64,000 bases of DNA from Lachnospiraceae bacterium JLR.KK002 (GCA_036941025.1 JAYMNP010000001.1:1488001-1552000); one strand, 5' to 3'; positions 51,989 through 61,568 are shown, counted from the first letter of the stretch. The notes: generated from the sequence alone by a model not told the origin. Numbers and translations are program-made.

Positions 51989-52013
51989 GGGCTTTTTCCG
52001 GGAGTTTTACTTT

Positions 52014-53084
52014 TTACGCATTTGCAAATTCTTTCATGATTTCTGACACATGCTCCAGTTTCCGGGCCCGCCAGGCATTTTCACCGCAGAAAATCAGTCC
52101 CTGCTCCAGATTGCCTTTTACCGCATTTATAAGAGCTTCCGTAATACAGTAGGGAATCTCAGCGGGATTGCAGTTTTCCAGACACTGACGGCAGCTCCGG
52201 GGGTTTTTCCGGCGTTCCTCCGGCCGGTCTTTTTCAGACTGAACGACAAATGCATTGCGGATGGCCCGTCCCGGCATTCCCACGGGGCTTCTGACAATCT
52301 GAATGTCCTCTTTTTCCGCCTGTATATAGGCCTGTTTATATTCTTTTGCAGCGTCGCATTCATAAGTGGTGACAAACCGGGTAGCCGCCTGTACCCCGTC
52401 CAGGCCCAGCTCCAGTGCATGACGCAAATCCTTTCCTTCGTAAATTCCTCCTGCGGACACCACCGGAATATGACGCCCGTACTTTTTGTCGTATGTCTGA
52501 ACCACTTCCATAATGCCCTGTATTTCCTGTTCATAGGATGCATCCGTAATGGTTTCCAGTTCTTCTTCGGAAAAGCCCAGATGGCCTCCGGCTTTGGGGC
52601 CTTCAATGACCACAAGATCCGGACAGCGCCGGTACTTTCTGTCCCATAATTTACAGATAACGGAAGCTGATTTCACCGAGGACACAATGGGGGCTATCTT
52701 CGTTCCGGCTCCCTCCACCAGAGAGGGCAGATTAACGGGAAGCCCTGCGCCGGAGATAATCAGATCCGCGCCCGCCTTCACTGCGGCCTGCACATATTCC
52801 CCGTATTTTCTGGTTGCCACCATAATGTTTACGCCTATTACGCCTCCCTTTGCCAGTTCTCTGGCCTGACGGACATGTTTTTCAATGGCTTTCAGATTAG
52901 TCTCAATGGGGGACTGGTCAAACCCCGGTTCCTGATATCCAATCTGGGCTGCGGAAATAACGCCCACACCGCCGCATCCGGCCACTGCTCCTGCCAGCCC
53001 GGACAGGCTGACGCCCACGCCCATACCTCCCTGAATCACAGGAACGGGCACTTCCAGTTCACCGATTTTCAATGTTCTGCTCAT
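52014..53084 (-). CDS. FabK/nitronate monooxygenase-family flavoprotein
   Basis: FMN-binding TIM barrel of the FabK/NMO superfamily. PVIQGGMGVGVSLSGLAGAVAG (residues about 15-36), VVIEGPKAGGHLGF near 160 and PVVSAGGIYEGKDL near 217 match. A C-terminal CRQCLENCNPAEIPYC cluster (about residues 300-315) is distinctive. 356 aa. Last gene of the fatty-acid operon; the operon already contains FabK. It may be a detoxifying nitronate oxidase or a second acyl-reductase; the substrate is not readable. Confidence 0.88.
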   Translation of the reverse strand: MSRTLKIGELEVPVPVIQGGMGVGVSLSGLAGAVAGCGGVGVISAAQIGYQEPGFDQSPIETNLKAIEKHVRQARELAKGGVIGVNIMVATRKYGEYVQAAVKAGADLIISGAGLPVNLPSLVEGAGTKIAPIVSSVKSASVICKLWDRKYRRCPDLVVIEGPKAGGHLGFSEEELETITDASYEQEIQGIMEVVQTYDKKYGRHIPVVSAGGIYEGKDLRHALELGLDGVQAATRFVTTYECDAAKEYKQAYIQAEKEDIQIVRSPVGMPGRAIRNAFVVQSEKDRPEERRKNPRSCRQCLENCNPAEIPYCITEALINAVKGNLEQGLIFCGENAWRARKLEHVSEIMKEFANA

Positions 53085-53086
53085 GG

Positions 53087-54772
53087 TTACATCCTCCGAA
53101 ATCTTTCATACCGCTGTCCTGCCAGCTCCTCCTGTTCCATAGGCAGATACTGATGAAGAAATCTGCGGATTTCCTCCTGCATTGCCTCTGCAATTTTCCC
53201 AACATTCTGCGGATTTGCCGGCTGAGGCTCACGGATGATTTTTTCAATGATTCCAAGTTCTTTTAATTCTTCCGCTGTCACCCGCATCCGTTCTGCAGCT
53301 TTCGGAGCTTTCCCTGCGTCTTTCCACATAATGGACGCAAATCCCTCCGGGGACAGAATGGTATAGGTGGCATTTTCCATCATCCATACCTCATTGCCCA
53401 CTGCCAGCGCCAGAGCGCCGCCGCTGCCTCCTTCGCCGATAACGATGCTTAAAACCGGCACCGTCAGATCGGACATTTCAAAAAGATTTCTGGCGATGGC
53501 TTCCCCCTGGCCCCGCTCTTCCGCTTCCATGCCGCAGAAAGCTCCTGGCGTATCCACAAAGCAGATAATGGGACGTCGGAATTTTTCCGCCTGTTTCATC
53601 AGACGCAATGCTTTCCGATAGCCCTCCGGGGAAGGCATTCCGAAATTACGGGTGATATTCTCTTTGGTGGTTTTCCCTTTCTGCTGCCCAATCACAGTTA
53701 CAGGACACCCGTCGAAATACCCGATTCCGCCCACAACAGCTCCGTCGTCTGCAAAATGGCGGTCTCCGTGGAGTTCCAGAAAATCCTTAAAAATTTCCCT
53801 TATATAATCCATTGCACCGGGACGGTCCTGAGCCCTGGCCCGCTGTACCCGCTCCCAGGCAGATACTTTTTCCTGGGAACGGCTTTCTTCCTGGATTTCC
53901 GTTTTTTTTCTCCGATTTGGGATTAGCCCTTCTTTTGGCTCCACCTGCCGGTGCATGACAATGAGCCTGGCAAGGGTGTCTTTCAGTTCTTCCCGCTCCA
54001 CAATTCCGTCAATCAGGCCGTGTTCCAGCAGAAATTCCGCCCGCTGAAATCCTTCGGGCAGCTTCTGCCGGATGGTCTGCTCTATAACCCTGGGCCCTGC
54101 AAATCCCACCAGAGCCCCCGGTTCAGCCAGAATCACATCTCCCAGCATGGCAAAGCTGGCGGTTACCCCTCCGGTGGTGGGGTCCGTCAGTACGGAAATA
54201 TAGAGAAGTCCTGCCTTTGCATGGCGTTTCAGGGCCCCGGAGGTTTTGGCCATCTGCATGAGAGATACCATACCTTCCTGCATTCTGGCGCCGCCGGAAC
54301 AGGTAAAAATAATCACCGGAAGTTTTTCTCTGGTGGCACGCTCCACAGCCCTGGTGATTTTTTCTCCTGTGACAGCTCCCATGCTGCCCATGAGAAACCT
54401 TCCGTCACAGACACAGATTACTGCCCGTTCCCCGTGGATGTTACCCGCGCCGCAGGTAACTGCCTCGTCAATGTTCAGTTTTTCCTGCAGAGACCGGATT
54501 TTACTCTGATAATCCGGATAATGTAACGGGTCTTTCTGTTCCAGCCCTTCGTCCCACTTTTCATAAGTCCCTTTATCCACCACCATTCTCAGACGTTTTT
54601 TCGTGGTAATCCGGAAATATTTTCCGCATTTATAGCACACGTAATGGTTCTGCCGCACATCTTCTTTGTAGAGAAGTTCTCCGCATCCGTCACATTTTAT
54701 CCAGAGGCCTTCCGGTACCGATGGTTCTTTTTCGGACATCAGAACCGTTCCGGTTTTCTTGAATTTCAGCAT
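53087..54772 (-). CDS. accDA: Acetyl-CoA carboxylase carboxyltransferase, beta and alpha subunits fused
   Basis: Transfers carboxyl from biotin to acetyl-CoA to make malonyl-CoA. N-terminal half is AccD with its zinc ribbon (Cys27, Cys30, Cys46, Cys49) and [22 protein letters not shown]; a linker near residue 300 leads into AccA ([48 protein letters not shown]). 561 aa, so both subunits in one chain. SD AGGAGG at 10 nt. Ends 2 bp before the NMO-like gene. Confidence 0.96.
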   Translation of the reverse strand: MLKFKKTGTVLMSEKEPSVPEGLWIKCDGCGELLYKEDVRQNHYVCYKCGKYFRITTKKRLRMVVDKGTYEKWDEGLEQKDPLHYPDYQSKIRSLQEKLNIDEAVTCGAGNIHGERAVICVCDGRFLMGSMGAVTGEKITRAVERATREKLPVIIFTCSGGARMQEGMVSLMQMAKTSGALKRHAKAGLLYISVLTDPTTGGVTASFAMLGDVILAEPGALVGFAGPRVIEQTIRQKLPEGFQRAEFLLEHGLIDGIVEREELKDTLARLIVMHRQVEPKEGLIPNRRKKTEIQEESRSQEKVSAWERVQRARAQDRPGAMDYIREIFKDFLELHGDRHFADDGAVVGGIGYFDGCPVTVIGQQKGKTTKENITRNFGMPSPEGYRKALRLMKQAEKFRRPIICFVDTPGAFCGMEAEERGQGEAIARNLFEMSDLTVPVLSIVIGEGGSGGALALAVGNEVWMMENATYTILSPEGFASIMWKDAGKAPKAAERMRVTAEELKELGIIEKIIREPQPANPQNVGKIAEAMQEEIRRFLHQYLPMEQEELAGQRYERFRRM

Positions 54773-54821
54773 TTGTCACCCGCCTCCTTTTATTTATTCC
54801 TGATTTTATTAAATTTTAATT

Positions 54822-56165
54822 TTATTTATCGAAATATTTCTGTATAAAACCTGTATTGACATTCCCGGACTGAAAAACCGGATGATTCAGAATATCATAC
54901 TGAAAATCCAGATTGGTAGTAATTCCGTCCACCACCACTTCTCCAAGGGCGCTGCGCATTTTCCGAATAGCGTCCGCCCGGTCTTCCCCGTGGACAATTA
55001 CTTTCGCCACCATGGAATCATAGTAAGACGGAATGGTATATCCGTTATAGAGGGCCGATTCAATTCTCACACCGTTTCCTCCGGGAAAATGCAGATCTTT
55101 TACCGTTCCCGGACAGGGCATAAAATTCTGCTCCGGATTCTCCGCGTTAATGCGGCATTCAATGGCATGGCCTCTCAGCGTAATATCCTCCTGCCTTAGC
55201 TTCAGTTTCTCTCCTGCCGCAATCCGAATCTGTTCTTTCACCAGATCCACCCCTGTCACCATTTCCGTCACAGGATGTTCCACCTGAATTCTGGTATTCA
55301 TTTCCATAAAATAAAAATTTTTCTCTTTATCCAGCAGGAATTCAACGGTTCCCGCATTCTCATACCCCACGGCCCTGGCTGCAAGCACAGCTGTGTTCCC
55401 CATACGTTCCCGCAAATCCTCATCTATGGCCGCACCGGGCGATTCTTCCAGCAGTTTCTGGTGGCGTCTCTGAATGGAGCAATCCCGTTCTCCCAGCCAG
55501 AGCACGGTACCGTATTTATCCGCCAGAATCTGGATTTCAATATGCCTGGGCTCCTCCATATATTTTTCGATATACATGGTATTGTCGCCGAACCCGCTGA
55601 CGGATTCCTGCTGGGCCAGCTGAAAAGCCTGGACAAACCCTTCCCGGTCCGAAGCCACACGCATACCTTTCCCGCCGCCTCCGGAGGATGCTTTAATCAT
55701 CACAGGAAATCCTGTTTTCTCTGCGATTTCCAGCCCCTGCTCCGCCTCATATACCGACTCTCCTGGCCCCGGCACCACCGGAATCCCGGCGTCCATCATG
55801 GTTGCCCTGGCCTGGGATTTGTTTCCCATTTTCCCTATCATATCTCCGGAGGGGCCGATAAATGAAATACCGCATGTTTCGCACATATCCGCAAAATGTT
55901 CATTTTCGGACAAAAAGCCAAACCCAGGATGGATGGCCTGGGCTTTTGTGGCAATTGCCGCGCTTAAAATGCGCTCCATATTCAGATAGCTGTCCGCCGG
56001 GGAGGCTTTTCCAATGCAGACCGCCTGGTCTGCAAGCTGGGTATGCAGCGCTTCCCGGTCTGCCTCTGAGTATACTGCCACAGAGAGAATTCCCATCTCC
56101 CGGCAGGCACGGATAATACGCACTGCAATTTCTCCCCTGTTGGCAATCAATATTTTCTGAAACAT
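54822..56165 (-). CDS. accC: Biotin carboxylase, acetyl-CoA carboxylase subunit
   Basis: Carboxylates the biotin of AccB using ATP and bicarbonate. ATP-grasp enzyme opening FQKILIANRGEIAVRIIRAC, with KASSGGGGKGMR (about residues 159-170) and MEMNTRIQVEHPVTEMVTG (near 287-305). 447 aa, standard. SD AAAGGAG. Confidence 0.98.
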   Translation of the reverse strand: MFQKILIANRGEIAVRIIRACREMGILSVAVYSEADREALHTQLADQAVCIGKASPADSYLNMERILSAAIATKAQAIHPGFGFLSENEHFADMCETCGISFIGPSGDMIGKMGNKSQARATMMDAGIPVVPGPGESVYEAEQGLEIAEKTGFPVMIKASSGGGGKGMRVASDREGFVQAFQLAQQESVSGFGDNTMYIEKYMEEPRHIEIQILADKYGTVLWLGERDCSIQRRHQKLLEESPGAAIDEDLRERMGNTAVLAARAVGYENAGTVEFLLDKEKNFYFMEMNTRIQVEHPVTEMVTGVDLVKEQIRIAAGEKLKLRQEDITLRGHAIECRINAENPEQNFMPCPGTVKDLHFPGGNGVRIESALYNGYTIPSYYDSMVAKVIVHGEDRADAIRKMRSALGEVVVDGITTNLDFQYDILNHPVFQSGNVNTGFIQKYFDK

Positions 56166-56211
56166 ATAAAATGCTCCTTTAACTTTTATGCTAATATCTT
56201 ATATCCGGCTG

Positions 56212-56640
56212 TTATCCAATGGCAAATGTCAGTTCCACTGCCACGGCGGTTTTGCCGTTTACCGTGGCTTTTGCATTCCCGATGCCCACCGGCCCTTTCT
56301 GTTTCACAATTTCAACTTCCAGCATCAGTACATCTCCCGGCACCACTTTCTGTTTGAACCGGGCCTTATTAATGGCCCCGAAATATGCGGTTTTTCCCTG
56401 AAAATCCGGCTGGCTTAAAATGGCCACCGCGCCGGTCTGTGCCAGAGCTTCCACAATCAGTACCCCCGGCATCACCGGTTCTCCCGGAAAATGCCCTGCG
56501 AAAAAAGGCTCGTTATAAGTAACGCATTTTTTCCCCAGTGCGCGTATTCCCGGCTCCAGTTCCTCTATGGTATCCAGCAGCAGAAAAGGCTGCCGGTGAG
56601 GAATAATTTCCATAATCTCTCTGGTTCCCATAAGTGACAT
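56212..56640 (-). CDS. fabZ: 3-hydroxyacyl-ACP dehydratase FabZ
   Basis: Dehydrates beta-hydroxyacyl-ACP. Hot-dog fold with IIPHRQPFLLLD (residues 12-23) and the catalytic His50 and Glu64 in FFAGHFPGEPVMPGVLIVEAL. 142 aa from the ATG 56640 with AGGAGG 7 nt upstream; the GTG before it is not needed. Confidence 0.98.
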   Translation of the reverse strand: MSLMGTREIMEIIPHRQPFLLLDTIEELEPGIRALGKKCVTYNEPFFAGHFPGEPVMPGVLIVEALAQTGAVAILSQPDFQGKTAYFGAINKARFKQKVVPGDVLMLEVEIVKQKGPVGIGNAKATVNGKTAVAVELTFAIG

Positions 56641-56669
56641 CACAGTTCCTCCTGTCTTTCCTTCCTGTT

Positions 56670-57125
56670 TTATCTGCCGATTACAAACAGCGGCTGGCCA
56701 AATTCTATCACATCCTCGTTGGATACCAGAATCTGCTTTACCACGCCCTCATAGTCGCTTTCAATTTCATTCATCAGTTTCATGGCTTCCACAATTCCAA
56801 GGGTCTGGCCTCTGGATACATGGTCCCCTACTTTCACAAAAGGCTCTGCCTCCGGCTCCGGCCCGCTGTAAAACGTCCCAACCAGCGGAGATTTCACAAT
56901 ATTTCCTTCGGAGGAAATATCGGAAGGCCTGCTCCCGGCGGAAACAGCTTCCGCCTCTGGAACCTCTGCTGCTCTGGCTCCGCCTGCTTTTGCATCCACT
57001 GCAACCAGTGTCTGCTGCTTTTCTTTTTTCATTGAAATCACAATCCCTTTTTCCTCATAGGAAAAACGGGTCAGTTCAGACTCCGAAACTGTCTGAATCA
57101 GTTTTACAAGATTATCAAATTCCAT
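56670..57125 (-). CDS. accB: Biotin carboxyl carrier protein of acetyl-CoA carboxylase
   Basis: Carries carboxybiotin between AccC and AccDA. N-terminal region, Ala/Glu-rich linker and C-terminal biotinyl domain with the biotin-acceptor Lys116 in EAMKLMNEI. 151 aa from the ATG at 57125 with GGAG 8 nt upstream; a start at 57164 would nearly touch fabF. Confidence 0.96.
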   Translation of the reverse strand: MEFDNLVKLIQTVSESELTRFSYEEKGIVISMKKEKQQTLVAVDAKAGGARAAEVPEAEAVSAGSRPSDISSEGNIVKSPLVGTFYSGPEPEAEPFVKVGDHVSRGQTLGIVEAMKLMNEIESDYEGVVKQILVSNEDVIEFGQPLFVIGR

Positions 57126-57171
57126 GCTGCTGTCTCCACTCCCTGTTTTTCGCTCATTTACCATTTCCTTT

Positions 57172-58416
57172 TCAGGAATCCTGCTGACTGAATTTTTTCA
57201 GAATCAGGCTGGCGTTGTGCCCGCCAAATCCCAGAGAATTTGTTAAGGCATACTGAAACTTCCGGTCTTTTCCGTTATTCTTCATGTAATTCAAATCAAG
57301 TTCTGCTTCTGACTCCTGCAGTCCCACTGTGGCATGGATATATTCATGCCGCATCTGCAGAATACATGCAATCACTTCCACCGCCCCGGCTGCTCCCAGC
57401 AGATGTCCGATCATGGACTTGGTGGAATTGATGTCCAGTTCATACGCATAGGCTCCAAAAGCCTGTTTGATGGCTCTGGTCTCAAACAGATCATTGTGAT
57501 GGGTACTGGTTCCGTGGGCATTGATGTATTCCACCTGTTCCGGTGCAATCCCCGCGTCTGCCATGGCCTGCTTCATGGCCATGGCCGCTCCCATACCGTC
57601 TTCCGCCGGAGAAGTAATGTGGAAGGCGTCGCTGGTTGCGCCATAGCCCGCTACTTCCGCCAGAATGGCCGCCCCCCGTGCTCTGGCATGTTCCAGTTCC
57701 TCCAGAACCACGACGCCGGCTCCTTCTCCCATGACGAATCCGCTGCGCTCTTTATCAAAAGGAATGGAGCAGCGGTTCACATCGTTGCTGGATGACAATG
57801 CGGTCAGCGCGGTAAATCCGCCGATTCCAATGGGGGTAATGGCGCTTTCCGTTCCTCCGGCCACCATCACATCCGCATCTCCCACCTGTATGGTGCGGAA
57901 TGCTTCTCCAATGGAGTGGGTGCCCGTGGCGCAGGCTGTCACCACATTGATACTTTTTCCTTTCAGACCGAACTGAATGGAAACATTTCCGGCGGCCATA
58001 TTGGTAATCATCAGAGGCACCAGCAGGGGATTGATTCTGCCCGGCCCCTTTTCCAGCAGACGCTTATGTTCCCTCTCCAGGGCCTGAAGGCTTCCCACAC
58101 CGGAGCCAATGGCACATCCCACCCGGTACGGGTCTTCCTGCTCCATCTGAATGCCGGACTGTTCCAGCGCTTCTTTTGCCGCAGCCACCGCATACTGGCA
58201 GAACAGCTCCATGCGCTTTGCAGATTTTACATCCATATAATTCTTTCCTTCGAATCCTCTGACGCTGGCAGCCACCTTTACTTTAAAATCTGCGGTATCA
58301 AACTGTGTAATCTCACCAAATCCTGTTTTTCCCGCTTTTAAACTGTCCCAGAATTCTTCCGTATTCAGCCCGATGGGGGTAATGGCGCCCATTCCGGTTA
58401 CTACAACTCGTTTCAT
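57172..58416 (-). CDS. fabF: 3-oxoacyl-ACP synthase II FabF
   Basis: Elongating condensing enzyme. Thiolase fold with the triad Cys162 (VVTACATGTHS), His301 (INAHGTSTHHND) and His338 (STKSMIGHLLGAAG). 414 aa from the ATG at 58416 with AAGGAG 5 nt upstream. No fabH is present in the window. Confidence 0.98.
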   Translation of the reverse strand: MKRVVVTGMGAITPIGLNTEEFWDSLKAGKTGFGEITQFDTADFKVKVAASVRGFEGKNYMDVKSAKRMELFCQYAVAAAKEALEQSGIQMEQEDPYRVGCAIGSGVGSLQALEREHKRLLEKGPGRINPLLVPLMITNMAAGNVSIQFGLKGKSINVVTACATGTHSIGEAFRTIQVGDADVMVAGGTESAITPIGIGGFTALTALSSSNDVNRCSIPFDKERSGFVMGEGAGVVVLEELEHARARGAAILAEVAGYGATSDAFHITSPAEDGMGAAMAMKQAMADAGIAPEQVEYINAHGTSTHHNDLFETRAIKQAFGAYAYELDINSTKSMIGHLLGAAGAVEVIACILQMRHEYIHATVGLQESEAELDLNYMKNNGKDRKFQYALTNSLGFGGHNASLILKKFSQQDS

Positions 58417-58433
58417 TCCGTCTCCTTCCATTT

Positions 58434-58499
58434 CTATCTGTCTTTGTTCATCTCCATCCGGTTCATTTCCATCTCTTTCATTTCTTTTATTTCTTTCAT
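58434..58499 (-). other. Possible 21-codon micro-ORF between fabG and fabF
   Basis: The 89-bp fabG-fabF gap contains a purine-rich repetitive stretch with an ATG (58499) and 21 codons ending at TAG (58434-58436), encoding a Met/Lys/Glu-rich peptide beginning MKEIKEMKEME. The AGGAG just upstream is only about 3 nt from the ATG. It could be a coupling peptide or a simple repeat. Confidence 0.2.
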
Positions 58500-58505
58500 C
58501 TTCTC

Positions 58506-59249
58506 CTACATTCCCATGCCGCCGTCTGCCTGGATGACCTGCCCGGTCAGATAAGAGGCGTCTTCAGAGGCCAGGAAGCAGACCACCTTTGCCACTTCTT
58601 CCGCTGTTCCGAACCTCCGGAAAGGAATCTGGGCTTTTCCGGCTTCCACTGCTGCTTCCGGCAGTTTTTCCGTCATCTCCGTTTCAATAAATCCAGGTGC
58701 AACTGCATTGACGCGGATTTCTCTGGATGCAAGCTCTCTGGCCAGGGATTTGGTCAGTCCGATAATCCCGGCCTTGGAAGCCGCATAGTTGGTCTGTCCC
58801 GCATTTCCCATAATTCCGGAAATGGAAGAAATATTCACAATACTGCCAGATTTCTGGCGCAGCATTTGCCTGGCCCCATGCTTACAGGTATGGAACACCC
58901 CTTTTAAATTCGTGTCCAGCACTTCGTCAAACTCTGCTTCTGTCATTTTCAGAATCAGGTTATCTCTGGTAATTCCTGCGTTGTTTACCAGAATATCGAG
59001 ACGTTTATATTCTGACACCACCTGCTTTATCATCTGCTCCACAGCCTCCGGATCTGCCACGCTGCACTGAAACAGCGACGCGCTCCCTCCTGCGGCCTGA
59101 ATTTCCGCTCTGGTCTGCTCTGCCTGTTCCTGAGAGCCATTATAATTTATCACCACATGGGCTCCTTCGGCAGCCAGCGCTTTTGCAATGGCCCTGCCAA
59201 TCCCGCGGGAGCCTCCTGTTACCAGAGCTGTCTGTCCTGCTAATTTCAT
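58506..59249 (-). CDS. fabG: 3-oxoacyl-ACP reductase FabG
   Basis: NADPH-dependent reductase of short-chain dehydrogenase type. Nucleotide motif TGGSRGIG (residues 11-18), NNAG (89-92), catalytic Ser142/143 region, Tyr155 and Lys159 (YAASK). 247 aa. SD AGGAGGG. Confidence 0.98.
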   Translation of the reverse strand: MKLAGQTALVTGGSRGIGRAIAKALAAEGAHVVINYNGSQEQAEQTRAEIQAAGGSASLFQCSVADPEAVEQMIKQVVSEYKRLDILVNNAGITRDNLILKMTEAEFDEVLDTNLKGVFHTCKHGARQMLRQKSGSIVNISSISGIMGNAGQTNYAASKAGIIGLTKSLARELASREIRVNAVAPGFIETEMTEKLPEAAVEAGKAQIPFRRFGTAEEVAKVVCFLASEDASYLTGQVIQADGGMGM

Positions 59250-59279
59250 ATGGGTTCCCTCCTGCCTTTCTGTCTGTCC

Positions 59280-60209
59280 TCATCCTTCTGTCCGCAGCAT
59301 TTCCAGCAGCCGCTCCATGTCTTCCACCGTTTCCACATGATAACTGTCCACATGGGGCGCAATTTTTTTCAGGAATCCGGAAAGGGTCTTTTTGGGACCG
59401 ATTTCAATAAACGTATCCACACCCTCCGACACCATAAGTTCCACGCTCTGCTGCCAGCGCACCGGAGCGAAAATCTGCTTCTCCAGCAGCCCCTTCACTT
59501 CATCTTTATCACTGACAGAACCGGCGGTCACATTGGAAATATAAGGCGTTTTCAATTCTCTGATTTCCACCTTTTCCAGTTCTGCCGCCAGCTTCTTTCC
59601 TGCTTCCGCCAGTAATTCGGAATGAAACGGTCCGCTGACGTTCAGAGGGATACACCGTTTCGCTCCTGCTTCCTGCAGGTTTTTCGCCGCCTGCTTCACA
59701 GCCTGTTCCTGTCCGGTAATCACAATCTGTCCGGGACAGTTGTAATTGGCTACGGATACAATCCCTTTTGTCTTCTCACAGATTTTTTCCACCAGACTGC
59801 TGTCTGCGCCCATAACCGCCATCATGGCTCCGCCTGCGGGCACTGCCTCCTGCATCAGCCTGCCCCGCTTTACAATCAGTTTCAGAGCGTCATGTACCGA
59901 CAGTCCGCCAGAAGCAGTCAGGGCCGCATATTCGCCCAGACTTAAACCTGCATTTACAGAAGAGGAAACCCCCTGTTCTTCCAGCACTTTCAATATTGCA
60001 AGTTCTACGGTAAGCATGGCAACCTGTGTATATTCCGTAACGTGCAGCTTCTCATTTTCCCGGAAGATCAGCTCCTCCATGGACATGCCGGACACTTTTC
60101 CGGCAATGGCAAACACTTCCTTCGCCCTGTCATAATTTTCATAAAAATCCCTGCCCATTCCGGTATACTGGGCGCCCTGTCCCGGAAATACAAATGCAAT
60201 TTTTCTCAT
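59280..60209 (-). CDS. fabD: Malonyl-CoA:ACP transacylase FabD
   Basis: Loads malonyl onto ACP. Opens FVFPGQGAQYTGMG, catalytic Ser90 in GLSLGEYAAL, conserved GPFHSELL His near residue 200. 309 aa. Its ATG overlaps the fabK stop as ATGA. Confidence 0.98.
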   Translation of the reverse strand: MRKIAFVFPGQGAQYTGMGRDFYENYDRAKEVFAIAGKVSGMSMEELIFRENEKLHVTEYTQVAMLTVELAILKVLEEQGVSSSVNAGLSLGEYAALTASGGLSVHDALKLIVKRGRLMQEAVPAGGAMMAVMGADSSLVEKICEKTKGIVSVANYNCPGQIVITGQEQAVKQAAKNLQEAGAKRCIPLNVSGPFHSELLAEAGKKLAAELEKVEIRELKTPYISNVTAGSVSDKDEVKGLLEKQIFAPVRWQQSVELMVSEGVDTFIEIGPKKTLSGFLKKIAPHVDSYHVETVEDMERLLEMLRTEG

Positions 60210-61138
60210 TTTCCTGCCCCCTGCATCAAAGCTGCGGCTTCTTCCATCATTTCCTCTATCATTTCCCGGCAGCTCTGTTCTTTCTTAATCAGTCCTGCAA
60301 TCTGGCCTGCCATTACAGTCCCGTGTTTTACATCCCCGTCTATCACCGCATTCCGCAGAGAGCCTGCGGCGAGCAGTTCCAGTTCTTCAAAGGGGACTCC
60401 CTCCTGCTCCTTCTGTATGTAATCTCTGGTCATCTGATTGCGGAGCTGGCGGATAGGGTGTCCATGGCTTCTTCCGGTCACTGCGGAATCAATATCCTTT
60501 GCCCTGATAATCCGCTCTTTGTAATTTGGATGGCAGATGGATTCCTCTGCCACCACAAACCGGGTTCCAATCTGCACTGCCTGAGCGCCCAGCATAAAGG
60601 CTGCCGCAATGCCTCTTCCGTCTCCGATTCCTCCGGCTGCAATCACCGGAATTTTCACCGCATCCACAACCTGGGGCACCAGCGTCATGGTGGTGGCGGC
60701 TCCAATATGGCCGCCGGACTCGGTTCCCTCTGCAATCACTGCATCCGCACCGCCGCGCTCCATCATTCTGGCCAGTGCCACGCTGGCTACCACCGGAATC
60801 ACTTTACTCCCGGCCTCTTTCCAGATTTCCATGTATTTTCCCGGATTCCCGGCGCCGGTGGTAATCACCGGAACTTTTTCTTCCGCAAGTACCTGCGCCA
60901 CCTCATCCGCATAAGGGCTTAAAAGCATTACATTTACCCCGATGGGCCGGTCTGTCTGTTCTCTGGCTTTGCGGATTTCTCCCCGCACCCAGTCTGCCGG
61001 TGCGTTTGCAGCGCCGATAATGCCAAGTCCTCCGGCCGCCGACACAGCGGCCGCCAGATGATGTTCTGCCACCCAGGCCATACCGCCCTGGATGATGGGT
61101 ACTTCTATCTGTAACAGCTCTGTAATCTCTGTCTTCAA
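60206..61138 (-). CDS. fabK: Enoyl-ACP reductase II FabK
   Basis: FMN flavoenzyme that reduces the enoyl double bond, replacing FabI. Opens MKTEITELLQIEVPIIQGGMAW, with AVIAEGTESGGHIGAATT (near residue 140) and IPVIAAGGIGDGRGI. 310 aa. The start is taken as TTG 61138 because AGAGGTG lies 6 nt upstream; the GTG at 61147 falls in that site. Confidence 0.97.
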   Translation of the reverse strand: MKTEITELLQIEVPIIQGGMAWVAEHHLAAAVSAAGGLGIIGAANAPADWVRGEIRKAREQTDRPIGVNVMLLSPYADEVAQVLAEEKVPVITTGAGNPGKYMEIWKEAGSKVIPVVASVALARMMERGGADAVIAEGTESGGHIGAATTMTLVPQVVDAVKIPVIAAGGIGDGRGIAAAFMLGAQAVQIGTRFVVAEESICHPNYKERIIRAKDIDSAVTGRSHGHPIRQLRNQMTRDYIQKEQEGVPFEELELLAAGSLRNAVIDGDVKHGTVMAGQIAGLIKKEQSCREMIEEMMEEAAALMQGAGK

Positions 61139-61150
61139 TTGCCACACCTC

Positions 61151-61381
61151 TTATTCCACGCCTTTTTCTTTCAGATACTCTGCCACATCTCCCACAGTCG
61201 CCAGTTTCTCCAGATCCTCTGAAGGGATTTCCACGGAATATTCGTCTTCCAGTGCCATCACCAGCTCAAATAAGTCCAGGGAGTCTGCTCCCAGGTCGTC
61301 CTTGAAGGAATCTTCCGGTGTAATCTTTCCTGCTTCTGTGTTTAACTGCTCAGCAATCAGTTCTTTTATTCTCTCTAACAT
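61151..61381 (-). CDS. acpP: Acyl carrier protein
   Basis: Carries acyl chains on a phosphopantetheine arm attached to Ser34 in [16 protein letters not shown]. 76 aa, standard length. SD AAAGGAG. First gene of the fatty-acid operon. Confidence 0.98.
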   Translation of the reverse strand: MLERIKELIAEQLNTEAGKITPEDSFKDDLGADSLDLFELVMALEDEYSVEIPSEDLEKLATVGDVAEYLKEKGVE

Positions 61382-61402
61382 CTTTCATTCTCCTTTTAAT
61401 TT

Positions 61403-61450
61403 TCAAATATTTTGATATTCAAAGTATAGCACAAAAATTTTCTTTGTCAA
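61403..61450 (-). promoter_or_regulatory. Promoter of the fatty-acid operon with a FabT-like dyad
   Basis: On the minus strand TTGACA (61450-61445), a 16-bp spacer and TATACT (61428-61423). Immediately after the -10 lies TTTGAATATCAAA (61423-61411), a perfect dyad of half-site TTTGA, overlapping a second dyad TCAAA-TATT-TTGA at 61403-61415. FabT of streptococci binds a TTTGATTATCAAA-type site; the resemblance suggests a MarR-type repressor acts here, though no such gene is in the window. Confidence 0.65.
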
Positions 61451-61491
61451 TCCTGTTTTTTATCTGTTCAGATTTCTGATAACTTTCCAAT

Positions 61492-61522
61492 TTGACGGTA
61501 GAAATTTTTCCCTGCATATGAT
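61492..61522 (+). promoter_or_regulatory. Possible promoter of the HD-GYP gene
   Basis: TTGACG (61492-61497), 19-bp spacer, TATGAT (61517-61522). The spacer is longer than ideal, so weak. Confidence 0.35.
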
Positions 61523-61535
61523 ATTCTATTAAGGA

Positions 61536-61568
61536 GAGAACAGTCCGGACTCTGTAACCGGCGTTCTC
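61536..61568 (+). promoter_or_regulatory. Two-tier hairpin in the HD-GYP leader
   Basis: GAGAAC (61536-61541) pairs with GTTCTC (61563-61568); between them lies the palindrome AGTCCGGACT (61542-61551). It lies in the leader between the possible promoter and the start codon. It does not match the c-di-GMP riboswitch (GEMM) core as I know it. Confidence 0.4.
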
